DNA from: Gloeopeniophorella convolvens
Lineage: Eukaryota > Basidiomycota > Agaricomycetes > Russulales
Direction of reading: 5' to 3'
Assembly (NCBI GenBank): GCA_022496205.1
Contig: WTXD01000028.1
Location: forward strand, 186,001 to 250,000
Length of the DNA: 64,000 nucleotides
A program made the translations under genes and the position numbers. This document shows positions 1 to 10,939 of this stretch, in pieces. Under the pieces are notes generated by a model. That model had not been told where the DNA came from. It did not search any database and saw nothing but the letters and a program-made list of their open reading frames with translations. Every line of letters starts with the position of its first letter. Position 1 is the stretch's first letter.

Positions 1-3000
1 CGGAACGCCCTGCAAGCGGACCACTCACTCCAGTGTGCCCTCTGAGTGGCTGGCCAATCACACTTCGCGTTTCCACATCGTAGAGTACTATAGTGGTATC
101 GTCGCTACCCGCAGCCAGAATCTTGTAATCGGGGGATACGGCAATAGCCTTGATGTATCCAGTCTGACCTGTCACCCAAGCTTCTCCTGATGCCGTGCCG
201 GTTGACGCGTCGTAGATCCTCACACGTCTGCGCTTTCGGGTCAGGTAGAATGAATGATTGGTTATGATAGAGCTTGCCTATCGTCGGAACCAGAAGCGAA
301 GAATTCCGGCGTGTAGATGACAGTACGAACCCAATCGCTGTGTAACGATGTGTCGTATACGATCTGTCCCGATTCGACTGCAGTGATCTTGACGGTTCTG
401 TCGTCGGAACCGGTCACGATTCTGATGGGCATAGGTTATATGCTGCAGCATCAACCTTTCGTCAAGCTTACCGTTGCCCATCAGGAGACCATGCCGCGCT
501 CCGTATCCAATCGGAATGTATGTCAAACGGTCCAAAAAGAAGGGCACCATTCTCTGACTCGAAGATTCTCAGCCGCCCATCGTCGGAACCTACACCAAGA
601 TCAGACACGGGAGGGCGGTAGCGATTAGACTTTGACAGTACCAATCGATATCCGCTTGCCATTAGGGCTGTACGCGACAGTTCGAACTGTATACCCTTGA
701 CTGTTCAAGTGAAATAGAGTTTCTCCTGTTGTAACGGAGGCGACAAAAGTAGAGCTTGACCCGACTGCAAGCCTCCTCCCATCAGGGTGGACCGAGATAC
801 TGTGCACAGCATAGTCTGCCGAGATCGAAAACCGCATGGCAGGCCATTGGTCTTCTTTTTCGCGCAATACCCCGAAAATGCGGGGATACTGAGCGTGGTA
901 GCGCTTGTAGATGAGGGACGATCGCGGTGTGAATGGGAGGGCAGAAATATAGATGTGGGGCGCGCTCGCCGCGATGACGTCAGCAAAGGTAAGAGCGAAC
1001 CGGCTACCATCAGCCGCCAGTGACGACATGTCTTTGTCGGTAGCCTGCGTGACACATCCGTTAGATCAGGCAGCGAATATGAGCGGCGATATATAACTTG
1101 CCTCAAGCCACTCTGCTGCGACGAGGAGCGATTTCGCGGCTGCGCGAGAATGCCCTAGGAGGCTGAGAGCCTCCAGCCAATGCGGTATATTGACGATAAG
1201 AAATCCTCGGAGCAGATTCACGATGTCGGTATCTCGCTTCTCCATTGTGACGGTCCCGTGAAGATGATCCGCCCAGAACCTACAGGCGTAGGACAAGTGA
1301 GGTGGGATGCAGCTCTTGACAAGCGCATCCTTATTCTCAATGTCCCGATTGAACTGGGACGAAGACTTGAGCCCGCAGGTGTTGAATTTGAGCTCCTGCT
1401 GCATGATTTTGAGACAAGACACCGTCATAGACCTATGGGTTTTATTCAGATCAGTAAGCACGCTCCGTCCATCACGGTGCAGCGCTTCTGGTCCGTCAAG
1501 TAGCTCTTGTACGCTTGATGCCGTAAGGTGATAGCCTTGGTTTCCTCATCGATGGAGATCACTGCCAATAACTCGTGGCACATGCTCTCCAGCGAGTCAA
1601 CGGAAGCGGTGCCGGGCAAGCGGTCCTGGAGGAAATGTTTCAGGTCATGGATTGTCAAGGGAACGCTGGAGAGGGTGACTGTCTCCAAGATGGCTTGAAA
1701 GGACTCCGTACGGAAGGACCCGCGCTCGCACACCAGAGCCAGTATCCCCCCAAGATACTCGTCCAGGCCGTCGAATTTGGCCCCAGGGCCACCATCAACA
1801 ATGCTTGTGAGATGGCGCTCCCTGTCGCTATCCGCCGCTCGGATGCTATCGAAGGCGAGGGCGGCCCACCGAAAGAATCCGCTGGCGTGTTCAGCCAACT
1901 TGTATACCGTGTCGAAAGCGGGCCAGTCCTCCTGGATTGACTTTTCACGATCTTGCTTCCTCAGCTCGGCGAAGCGGTAGGTAAGATATCTGTGAATGTC
2001 GCTAACCGTGTTGTTGTCGTCTGCGTCCCCCGTACGGAGCTCCATCCGCTCGATCTCCTTGCCTTCAAAAGCCCTGGAGATGTCGATGTCGTGTCTGCTA
2101 GTGATGATGAGCTTGCAGCGATGCGACAAAGATAACCATCTAGGGAGCGTGCTGAGGAGGGCCAACCAGTCGTCACGGGAACCTTGTTTGCAATGGTCGA
2201 GACCATCGATGAGGAGGACGGGACCCCCCAGCCGAGTGAAGTGCGGTTCGGCAGCCTTCAGAGGAGAGAGGACAAGCGCCTCGAAAGTGTCGTGGATGCT
2301 GTCTCGTAGGCTGCCTTCCGTTGCCAATGCGCGGAAGATTTCGCTCTTGATAGCAGGATGAAAAGACGCGATTTTGTAGGCGAGCGTCTGCCATAATGCC
2401 GAGGGATAGTGCTGGCCAGGGCGGAGGAAAAATTCGCCCGCGCAACGCTGCTGCCTCGCCAGCTCTGGAACCAAGCTCCATGCGATTGAGGTTTTCCCAG
2501 TGCCCGCGGCCCCGGTAAGCCACAGCACGTTATGTGCTTCGTCGTCCTCCAACCACGCAGTGATCTTCGACAGCTGCGGTACGCGGGTACCGTCCAAGCA
2601 AGAGAGGTGCAGGTATTCTCCAGGAACAAAGTACGGCTTGAGCCATTCGGTGAGCTGGTGGTCCTCGTCCGCTGCAAAATCGATTGGTAAGAACTCTCAT
2701 CTGGGATGAAGTGGTATGCAAGCTTACATGCAATAGTCTGCGTCTCTGGCTCTGGTTCTTCATCACTAACCTCGCTCTCATCTTCAACGGCGGATGGAAA
2801 GGGAACAGGTGTTGACGTGTCAAGCGCCTTCCTGATATAGGGCTCGCCCGCCTCGGCAACGTCCTTTCCAACGTCGAAATTCTTCTTGACTTTCGCGAAC
2901 CGCCACTCGAAATCTTCAAGGATATCCTTCCGAGAATCTGGATTTCGGAGATCGTCTACATTGATACGCATTCTGAGTATGGTTCATACGAAGGTACGAT

Positions 3001-3746
3001 AGGACTTACCCCGAAATTCGAGTTTAGAGCAGTCCTCAGCGAACATGGCTGCATTTCCGACTAGGTGAATCATGGCTCTAACCGTTGATTCTTGCGAATC
3101 CAGACACTCAGGAACTTTTGACTCTTGCAAGCAGGTAAGCACCGCGCAAGCCTGCTCCCCCAGACGCTGGATATCATCTTCCACATGTTCGGTTGGCATC
3201 CACTACCATAAAGGGATGTGAATACGAATTGAGGGTCCAAGTCTGTTTGTTGATACACACCTCGCAAGCGTGACCGAGAGAGGCTTTCGTGCTTCTCATA
3301 GCTTCATAGATCTGACAGTAACGGTGAGTGAATACCAGACTAAGCATCGATCGGAAGGCTTACTGGCGAGTCTGGTGGCAACGACTTCATAAGATCCGTC
3401 AGGCGACTGAGGGATGTCTTGAATTGATTCGGCGCCGTATGAGGACCATAGTGAAGTTCCAGCCCCGCCATCGCAGCGTCTGCAGCAGACTCATATCCAC
3501 GAGGATCACTCCGTTTCTTGTCTTGCACCTACAGCGAGAAGGGTGGGCACCCGTCTACTACATCGAAACCATCGATCGGAGCTTACCTTCTGAACGGCTA
3601 CCGAGAGAATCACTCTGAAGTGTTTGCATACGCGCTCGTACTCTGGGGAAATAGGTTATTAGGATATCTGGCTGCTCCGAAATTGATGCCGAGATGCTGA
3701 CCGTGCTTGTCCGCTGACCTGTTTGAACAAAAGCGGAATACAGCAT
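1..3746 (-). CDS. NACHT-WD40 NLR-like (STAND) protein, 3' end off the window
   Basis: This is a signal-transducing ATPase of the fungal NLR type, a family known from heterokaryon incompatibility and defence. Exons that join in frame on the minus strand, highest coordinate first, are 3746-3719, 3642-3587, 3528-3364, 3311-3261, 3202-3010, 2955-2728, 2671-1102, 1044-642, 589-472, 421-278 and 227 to beyond 1. The N-terminal part is an unrecognised helical region of about 250 residues. The NACHT core has Walker A GAAGTGKT near 2500 and a Walker B-like VLLIDGLD near 2215. Degenerate WD40-type repeats (SPDGQR..GSDD) follow from about 900 to 1. The long exon carries one frame break near 1470 that no intron explains and that fits a 1-base deletion. 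Introns 228-277 and 1045-1101 have GC donors. The start at 3746 is the least certain part. It differs from the NLR at 36.5 kb in its N-terminal domain and in having fewer, diverged repeats. Confidence 0.8.
228..277 (-). other. GC-AG intron in NACHT-WD40 gene
   Basis: The only in-frame join between the WD40 blocks ending GSDDR and starting RVRIYD uses donor ATAG|gcaagc and acceptor cgcag. It restores one continuous repeat unit. GCAAGY is the known consensus of GC-type donors. Confidence 0.65.
1045..1101 (-). other. GC-AG intron in NACHT-WD40 gene
   Basis: The donor GAG|gcaagt and acceptor acgcag, 57 bp apart, link the conserved EAxxLLG region to the SAPHIYISALPF motif in frame. The equivalent intron of the related gene at 39648-39718 uses gtgagc, so the intron position is conserved although its donor differs. 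Confidence 0.65.
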
Positions 3747-4987
3747 CACCTTGAATGACGACCTTCTCTTCCCTTTTCCTTGTTCTTTGAATAAATGAGC
3801 GGGCCTCGAATGGCTGAATAGATATGGTGGATTTCGGCGTAATGAGTCTGTTTCCATACTTCGTGAGGCACTGCTAATGACATAGATAAAGTGGCCCAAC
3901 GCTCACGCAACAGGGGTCACATCCCACATCAACGTCGATTGACTCACGCGCGATCGAAATATCGCAGTTCTCTCCGCCCCATCAACGAGCAGAATAATGA
4001 CTCGGGAAGGTTTATAGGAGCTCCGTGGATCCGGCTTGATGACAATGCCTGTTTAAACACGATAAATAATCGCTATAGACTCAGTCGACCGCGTCGAGAA
4101 CGGTGAGGCACTGGTGACGGACCTGTAAGCTTGAGCTGGCCATAATTATACGGGCTAGCCAACTTCGTATCTGTAGTCCCCACGGACCCGACCACAACGC
4201 TTGCGAGAGAGGCCATCTTATTATCGCTTGATCGAGCACCTTCAAGACCACGTTCGGGAGCGTATGGCGAGGGGACCGTTGCAGCCTAGGCGCCGAGCCT
4301 CTCCACTGGCAAATGGTCGTCTTGTGCCAGTCGTCACCACCAAATCGAAGATAAGGGGTCGAACCGCGCACGGGGGAAATATTGGGATCAGCTGGACCAG
4401 GCCTGACCTTCGAAGTCGGTGATCAAGGAATGAAGCCCATGAGCGCCCTAGTGACCTCAGCTTCAATACTACCATGTCCGAGTGCCGAAGCGCTGACGAG
4501 GCTAGTCACGGTGGCACCCTATTGCGCACCCTTGAATATAATTGGCACCGGAGAGCGAATAAATCTGGTGGCCTGGACGTGCCGCCAATTCATGTTGGAC
4601 GAAAACGAATGTGGAAGCTGGACTGGTGTCCGAGGGTGCTTACGCCACTGTAGAGCTTCATGTTGTTCCGCGACCTTTGCGATGGACAAGTTTGACCACG
4701 TTTGTTCACACGAACACTGATGCAACTTTCCGCATGTCAAGGGCTTCGGGCTCGGAAGGCCACAGCATCACAAGAATAATCCTATCCTTTTCGCTCCATG
4801 GGGACTTGTGCGGGACGCCCGGGGTGCGACCATGAGGCAGACCGCGCACGGACCCTCTATGAGCGCTTCGGTCGCCTCAATACTGTCACTCTCGACCCGT
4901 GGATCGCCTTGGGACCTTACCTCCGACCACCCCAACACATTCACTTTCGACGTTCCAATCCTTGAGTTTTCTCAGTGAACGGCACCT
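3747..4987. other. Intergenic, nothing recognised
   Basis: About 1.2 kb lies between the start of the NACHT-WD40 gene and the start of the DUF6535 gene, which are divergently transcribed. It should hold both promoters and possibly unrecognised 5' exons of the NLR-like gene. No open frame here resembles a known family. Confidence 0.4.
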
Positions 4988-7832
4988 ATGGCAAGCATCG
5001 CAGAGGTCCCAACCCTTGAAGCGCGGGGTCAAGTGCCAGGGGAGACTTCAGGTGCGTTTACCATTTACCGCAGTGCGACGGCGCAAGCTCACGCCCTGTG
5101 AAGCTACACCAGACGAAAAGGACGGATCCCCGGAGCGGATTTCCCCAGCCAACCCTCCGGCATCAGATCACGGCGACTCGCACCCCGCAGACGCCCGCGC
5201 TGTAACAGTGCATGTTGAACCAGGCGACGCGGCCCAGGATTACGATGAAAGGGCTGCAAAATTCTGGTCGGTCTACGTGGATGAGGCAGAGAGCCATGAT
5301 AAGGCGTTGATCGAAACCTGGAAAGACGACATGGAAGGTGTTATTATCTTCGTACGTTCTCAATCTGCGCGTTGCACCCAATAACTATGAGTTCACCAAG
5401 AATTGCTCCCTCATCAGGCCGGTCTGTACTCAGCTAGCTTGACTGCATTCCTTGCGGAGAGCTACCAGAACCTGCAACCCGACCCTGTACAAGATAACGT
5501 GTACTGGACCCGACAATCTGTGCGACTTTTGGCGCAAATCTCGGCCCAATTGGCAGCCAGCGGATCGCCCGTCCCGTCCAATGTGGATTTTCCTCCCGAG
5601 ATCGCACCTTTCCACGCAACCTCGTCGGACGTGAGGGTCAACGTGTATTGGTTTATGAGCCTGATCTTCAGCTTGACCGCGGCGCTTGCTGCCACAATCG
5701 TCCAACAATGGGTCCGGGACTATATGCATGTTTTTCAGCGTTACAACCACCCTCTCAAACGTGCGCGCATAAGACAATTCTTGTTCGAAGGCGCAGATGG
5801 ATGGTACATGTCCGTTGTCGTCGATGGCGTTCCCGCTCTCATCCACGTATCCCTCTTCTTATTCTTCATCGGACTCGCGGACTTCCTTTTCAACATCAAT
5901 ACACCCACGGCGATTACCTCCACCATCCTCATTGTCATATGCGCCTTTCTCTACATCTGGAGCGTCATCGCTCCTGTGCACGATCCCCAGTCCCCATATC
6001 AAAGCCCCCTGTCTGGCATTTGTTGGCTTCTTTACCAGAAGATCCGTAGGCGAACCCGTCCCGTCTACAGGCCCAGCAGCTCCCAGAAGCGTATCAGCTC
6101 AAACATGACGGACGGTCGCGTGCAGCTCGCCATGGACGAGTCAGGCGAACGCAAGAAGCGCGACGCCCGCGCCATACATTGGGTGATCGACAATCTCACA
6201 GAGGATAGCGAGCTGGAACCTTTCGTCCTGGGCATCCCCGGCTCTCTCCACTCAAAATGGGGAAAGATGGTGTGGGAGGCCTTCGCGGTTGGAGAGGGGA
6301 GCGGGCGCACCAACCCCCACACCCCGGAGCCGATAGGTGCGACCTCGGAGATGGTTGTTGCTTCGCCGCACAGCCCTGGCCGTCCAGCTATCCAATCTAC
6401 CGCCACTGGTACCCCCACGCGTGGCGAGGATCCCCTGAAGGCCCTAGGTAGCCGGATCACGCGTTTGTTCAAGACCTGTACGGACCCCGGCATCCTCCCC
6501 ACCGAAGAGGAGCGGCGCAAGCGCGCTCGCGCTTGCGTCGACGCTGCACTATCCCTTGTCCTATCTATGGAGGACCACAACTGGGATTGGTTCGCGGAGC
6601 CGGAGATAGTAGCTCAGACACTCACCTACCTTGGCGACGTTGAAAGGATCCGCGCACCACCCCCAATAGGCTTCGACTCCATATTTGCAGTGCGCTGGAC
6701 GTGCCTCTCGATCATCTCCGTACACAAGATGTTGCAGACATCCAGTGTCCCCGACGCAGCACAACGTGTAATCACTTCTCTTGCGCTCGTGCGTGGGGAG
6801 AGGGGTGCAAATACCGATGACGCGGCCGTCAAGACTGCCGGCATCATCGACCAGTGCTTCAAGTCCGGCTGGGAATCGGCAGACATCCTGGACCGAGAGC
6901 TCAACCGCGAGGTCGAGGCCGACAAAGTGGAGGAGCTCTTCGAGGAGATCGTGACCGGCAACAAGAAGGTTGACGTCGCGGAGTTGGAGTACACCTGGAA
7001 CATCCTCGGTTGGGCGCAGGATACAGACGAGTCGATCATCTCCCTCGTGCGGACCATGGTGCACGCGACCAGCGGCATCCTCAACCACTTCCCCGGTGTC
7101 GTTCTACCGTGGCTGCCGGACCGCCGCCGCCAGCCCGACAAGGGCGTACGCGCAATTCCCACCCACCTCATGCCCCAGTTCATCCCGCCCCGACTACTCA
7201 CCCAGCGCCTCTGGATCTGCACGTGGGCCCTGCGCAACATCGCTCAGGCCGGCTGGGGCAACAGCAGCTTCCAGATGAAGACGCTCGGCGAGCTCAGCGC
7301 GCCCGAGCTGCACGTCCCGGAGATCCGCGCGCTCATGAGCGAGACGCCGGCGCCGATGAAGACGCAGCTGTGGCGCCTGCAGGACCTGCGCGACGGCGGG
7401 CTGGTGTACATGCTCGAGCTCCTCATCGCCGCGATCCGAGCCAGCAAGGCTGCGTCGCACCACTCGTCCCGCGAGCAGTTCCTCGGCACGTTCGACAACG
7501 TCACGTCCGAATGGGAGCGGCACCAACACGCGCAGGGCACGCAGAGGCTCCTGGTCAATCTCCTCCGCCAGGTCCTGCCGGAGAACAACGACGCGCCTTC
7601 GGACGAGCTGCCGCCGTACATCATCGACCACTTTTTGAGCTTCATAGGGAAGGTGTTGGCGGGCAAGAAGGGGTCGCACGTCAACGACGCTAAGTCTCTA
7701 ATCGAGGCGTATGTGGAACTGCGCGGGGGCTCGCACGAGGTTGCGCATAAGGCGCTGTTGGCCATTTCGCCACCTCCGCCACCCAAGACTAAGCGCCACC
7801 GCGGAAGCAATGCGCGCACGGTGACTACCTAG
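4988..7832 (+). CDS. DUF6535-family membrane protein, intact
   Basis: Exons 4988-5051, 5113-5351 and 5418-7832 join in frame to give 905 residues. The start ATG at 4988 was chosen because the 61 bp intron 5052-5112 then links it in phase to the acidic N-terminal region; the frame open further upstream has no ATG. The family signature FWSVYVDEAE, then ETWKDDMEG, lies near residues 70-95. Hydrophobic segments follow at about 97-112, 175-197, 242-265 and 272-292, with the conserved VQQWVRDYMHVFQRY between the second and third. The rest is a long helical cytoplasmic-type tail ending in a basic stretch. The function is unknown. The family is greatly expanded in mushroom-forming fungi, and a broken paralog lies at 15.4-17.9 kb. 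Confidence 0.9.
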
Positions 7833-8102
7833 CCTTCTCAACCTTCTCAGGACTATGTTATTCTTAGCATGTTATTACCTCCCATCAGTCTCGCTATGTA
7901 TGTCTTATTCCTGACGATTTCCCTTGCCTCCAATCGTTGGTAGTCAATTTATCGACGACACAGGGCCGAGCAGGTCCAGAAGACACATTCGCAAGTACAT
8001 CGTCATGTCATTATAGTAATGGAGGTCATAAGACCGCGGAAAATGGCACACTCACAATCTGCGCAACAATACAAACAGCACACACCACCCGCCGCCCGCA
8101 CT

Positions 8103-10764
8103 CTACACCTGGCTGACGGGCTCGTACCCGCCGCGCCCCGCACGCCCGCTCGGGCCGCCAATGCCGAGCCCCATAAGGAGCTTCTGCCGCAGACCCTGAC
8201 CCTTGCGCCCGATGCCGCCGTCCTCCGCCTCCTCGCGCTCGCGCCGGCGGCGCGCTTCGCGGAAGCCCTCTGTGGGGACCTCATACAGCCGCTCGTACTC
8301 GACGCCGAGCTCGCGCCCACGCGTCCAGAAGTCGCGACAGTTGCCGACAAAGCCGACGTTGAACGGGTTCGCGGCGTGTCCTGCGCGCGCGAGTCCGTTC
8401 GCGGCCTTGCCCGACGTGAAGCGGTCGAAGCCGAGCAGCTGCAGCAGGAAGCCCGTGCAGCCCCCGCCGTGTTGATGCGCGTGGCCGTGGCCGTGTGCGT
8501 GCGCGTGTCCCGAGACCGGCGTCGCGTCGCCCGAGAGCGTGTCTTCCGACTCTCCGCGTTGAGCGTGCTGGTGGCGGTGACTCATCTGCGGCGCGAGCGA
8601 GCCGCCACGCCCGCCCATGAAGCCGTAGCGCCCGAGATTGGATACCTCGAGCGTTGTCATCTGGCGTGCGATCTGGAGGTACTGGGAGGCGAGAAGGACG
8701 ATGGTCCAGATGAGCTGGAGTGTTGCCCACGCGGCGACGGAAAAGAGGAACATGTCGGTGGCTGTGAGGCCGCAGATGGACGTAGGAAGAAGGCAGGCTG
8801 GAGAGGGCACAGGAGTCTCTTCGAGCGACGAGAAGTCTGTGAGAGCATGAGGGCGGGTACAGCGAAGGGAAGCAGAGGCACTCACAGGCCCAGGTAAGAT
8901 AGTCGAAAAGAATGATGCCAAGGACAAGGGAAGTCACGAAGACAATGAATGACGATGGTTGTTTACACCGACTAGGACAAACTCGTCAGCACATGTCAAC
9001 TAAGGACAGAGATAGGCTTACCGCAATTCCAAACCCAAGGGCAATGACTGAAATAAATGCGTTCGTCTCACTCAACACGTTACGAAAATTCCGAACTTAC
9101 TGGTCAGAACGCGCGACACACTTATCACATATGCGGCAATGTTTCGAACGCAGTGGTTTCCTTGCCTGAAAAGGAAGTCAAATACACGGATTAGGCAGCT
9201 TTCTGCTTGCGCACCATGCACTGAATGCAGAATGTCTGTCCGTTGAGTCGCCCTTCGGCAGCTAGGTCTTCAATGATCTATCAAAAGGTGAGGTCATGCA
9301 ACCAAAAGTATAGTAGAATTCGACGATACGCACAGATTTGAGTTCGGCATCGCTTGTGGCGCTGGGCATGTGCCCGGGTCTAGTGTCATTGCGCGGAAGA
9401 AATTGTAGGCGCATAAACCAAAAGACAGGGCGAAGATAAGGTGAGCAAATGCGTGGGATTGACTCTCTAAGGCCCGAAGTCAGATTATGAACGAGACGAT
9501 AAACGACAGACTCACGTTGTAGGAGTCGCGTCACCCAGGCGCATGCTACCCAGACCATAGACCCAAATATGATTCCAGAGAAATAGGGGCTAGCCGTGAC
9601 GCTCTCGGTATACGTGGGTTTATTCAGAAGTACGCGGGTGACAACCTGAAAAATTAGACTGAGAGATGCAGAAAAGTACTAGCAAGGTACTCACGTGGTG
9701 CATTCCAAAAAACTCCGCCATGGCGAGAATCATGCCCGTATACCACGGGAGAATCGTGAGAGTCGTGAACATCAAGTAAAGGAAGATAGTGGGCATGACG
9801 AAAATCGCAAGCTTGGTATTCCTCTAGGAAGTGACCGCGGGGTTAGTGCCGGCATACGAGCCCCACAACGTGTGGCCACGCACCTCACTGAGCGGTTTCT
9901 TCCGCGCCGAACCATCCTCTGCAAATCCGCCCTCTTCCAATGCGCGCTTCCAAGCCCCCAAGCTCTTGAGTTCGACAGCCATATCGCGCGCAGTGCGACC
10001 CTCGTTGTCCTTCGCATGAATTTCGGCACCTTTCTCGAACAGCCGGCGTATGCAAAGCTTATTCCCGCGGACAACCGCCCAGTGCAATGGCGAGAGGCCA
10101 GAATCGTCCCGCGTATTGGGGTTTGCCCCGTGTTTGAGAAGAAGCTCCACGGAAAGGGCATCGCCCTGGTAAGCGGCCCACATGAGGGCGGTGTGTCCCG
10201 CCGAGTCGCGATCGTCAACAGAGATGGGTTGGTGAAGGAGGTACAAGAGGGGCATAATGGAGGAAGAGTGGGTGACGAGGTGCAGAGTGTTGTAACCCTG
10301 GGTGTCTCGGATATTCGGATCGGCGCCATGGGATATGAGCAGCTGTATCACGTAGAGGTACCCATTGCGTGCGGCCCATTGCACGGGCGTCGCGATGAGG
10401 TCTCCTCCGAGGGCATCGACTTCTGCACCTTGCTCGAGGAGGTAGCGACATGCGGCAACCTGAGCATTGATAGCAGCCCAGTGGAGAGGCGTGATATTCT
10501 GTTCATCCCGGTCCGTAGCCCGCGCACGACCAGACTCGATTAGCTCTCGAATGAGGGCAACATCGCCACGTTGGGCCGCCACAAAGATATTGGACTGTGA
10601 ATGATATTCATTGGCTGCGGAGACCCGAGGGATGACTGACGTACGTCGTTAGTTGGTGCTGCCCGCCCCAAGGCTGAAGGGGCTGACAAGTCGGCTGCTA
10701 CGGCTGTCGTATCGTTGACTGCGAATGCAGATGGGTCGCCCTTGGTGGTGACGACGCCGTCCAT
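8103..10764 (-). CDS. AKR1: Ankyrin-repeat DHHC palmitoyltransferase (AKR1-like), frame broken twice
   Basis: AKR1-type enzymes attach palmitate to cysteines of membrane-associated proteins, typically at the Golgi. Exons on the minus strand, highest first, are 10764-10645, 10594-9884, 9823-9695, 9645-9516, 9466-9334, 9277-9215, 9165-9101, 9047-9022, 8971-8886 and 8836-8103. Five or six ankyrin repeats fill exon 2. Transmembrane segments follow, then the cysteine-rich domain with TFCIQCM, KHCRICDKC and the catalytic DHHC, whose codons are split between exons 9165-9101 and 9047-9022. The C-terminus has more membrane segments and a His/Gly/Ala-rich stretch (near 8480). Two 1-base deletions break the frame: near 9375 in the ..PGTCP/SDAEL segment and near 8950 just after VNNHR. 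Adding one base at each would give about 732 codons. They may be sequencing errors or real lesions. It is divergent from the Golgi pH regulator gene. Confidence 0.85.
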
Positions 10765-10939
10765 TGTTGCGGCGGTGAACACGAGGAGATGGTGAAGGTG
10801 AAGGCAAAGCCTCGCTGCGGCGAGGCAGTGTCCCCATCCCGACAGTGCACGTGACCCTTTCCCCATCGGACCCCGGCCCGGCCTCAGTTCCACGTTCGCT
10901 CGCAGCTGCTCTTTGCTCCTTGCCTGGACCAGGACATGC
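10765..10939. promoter_or_regulatory. Shared bidirectional promoter region, AKR1-like / GPHR
   Basis: Only 175 bp separate the two proposed start codons, so the two Golgi-related genes probably share control sequences. An E-box-type CACGTGAC lies at 10848-10855. No clear TATA box is seen. Confidence 0.5.

Noticed and set aside
7010..7693. Arg/Ala-rich frame overlapping the DUF6535 gene
   Set aside because: Overlaps the long family-matching frame and lacks any signature.
8019..8897. 292-codon frame opposite the AKR1-like C-terminus
   Set aside because: It is Ala/Arg-rich, lies antisense to a conserved coding exon and contains no motif; a composition artefact.
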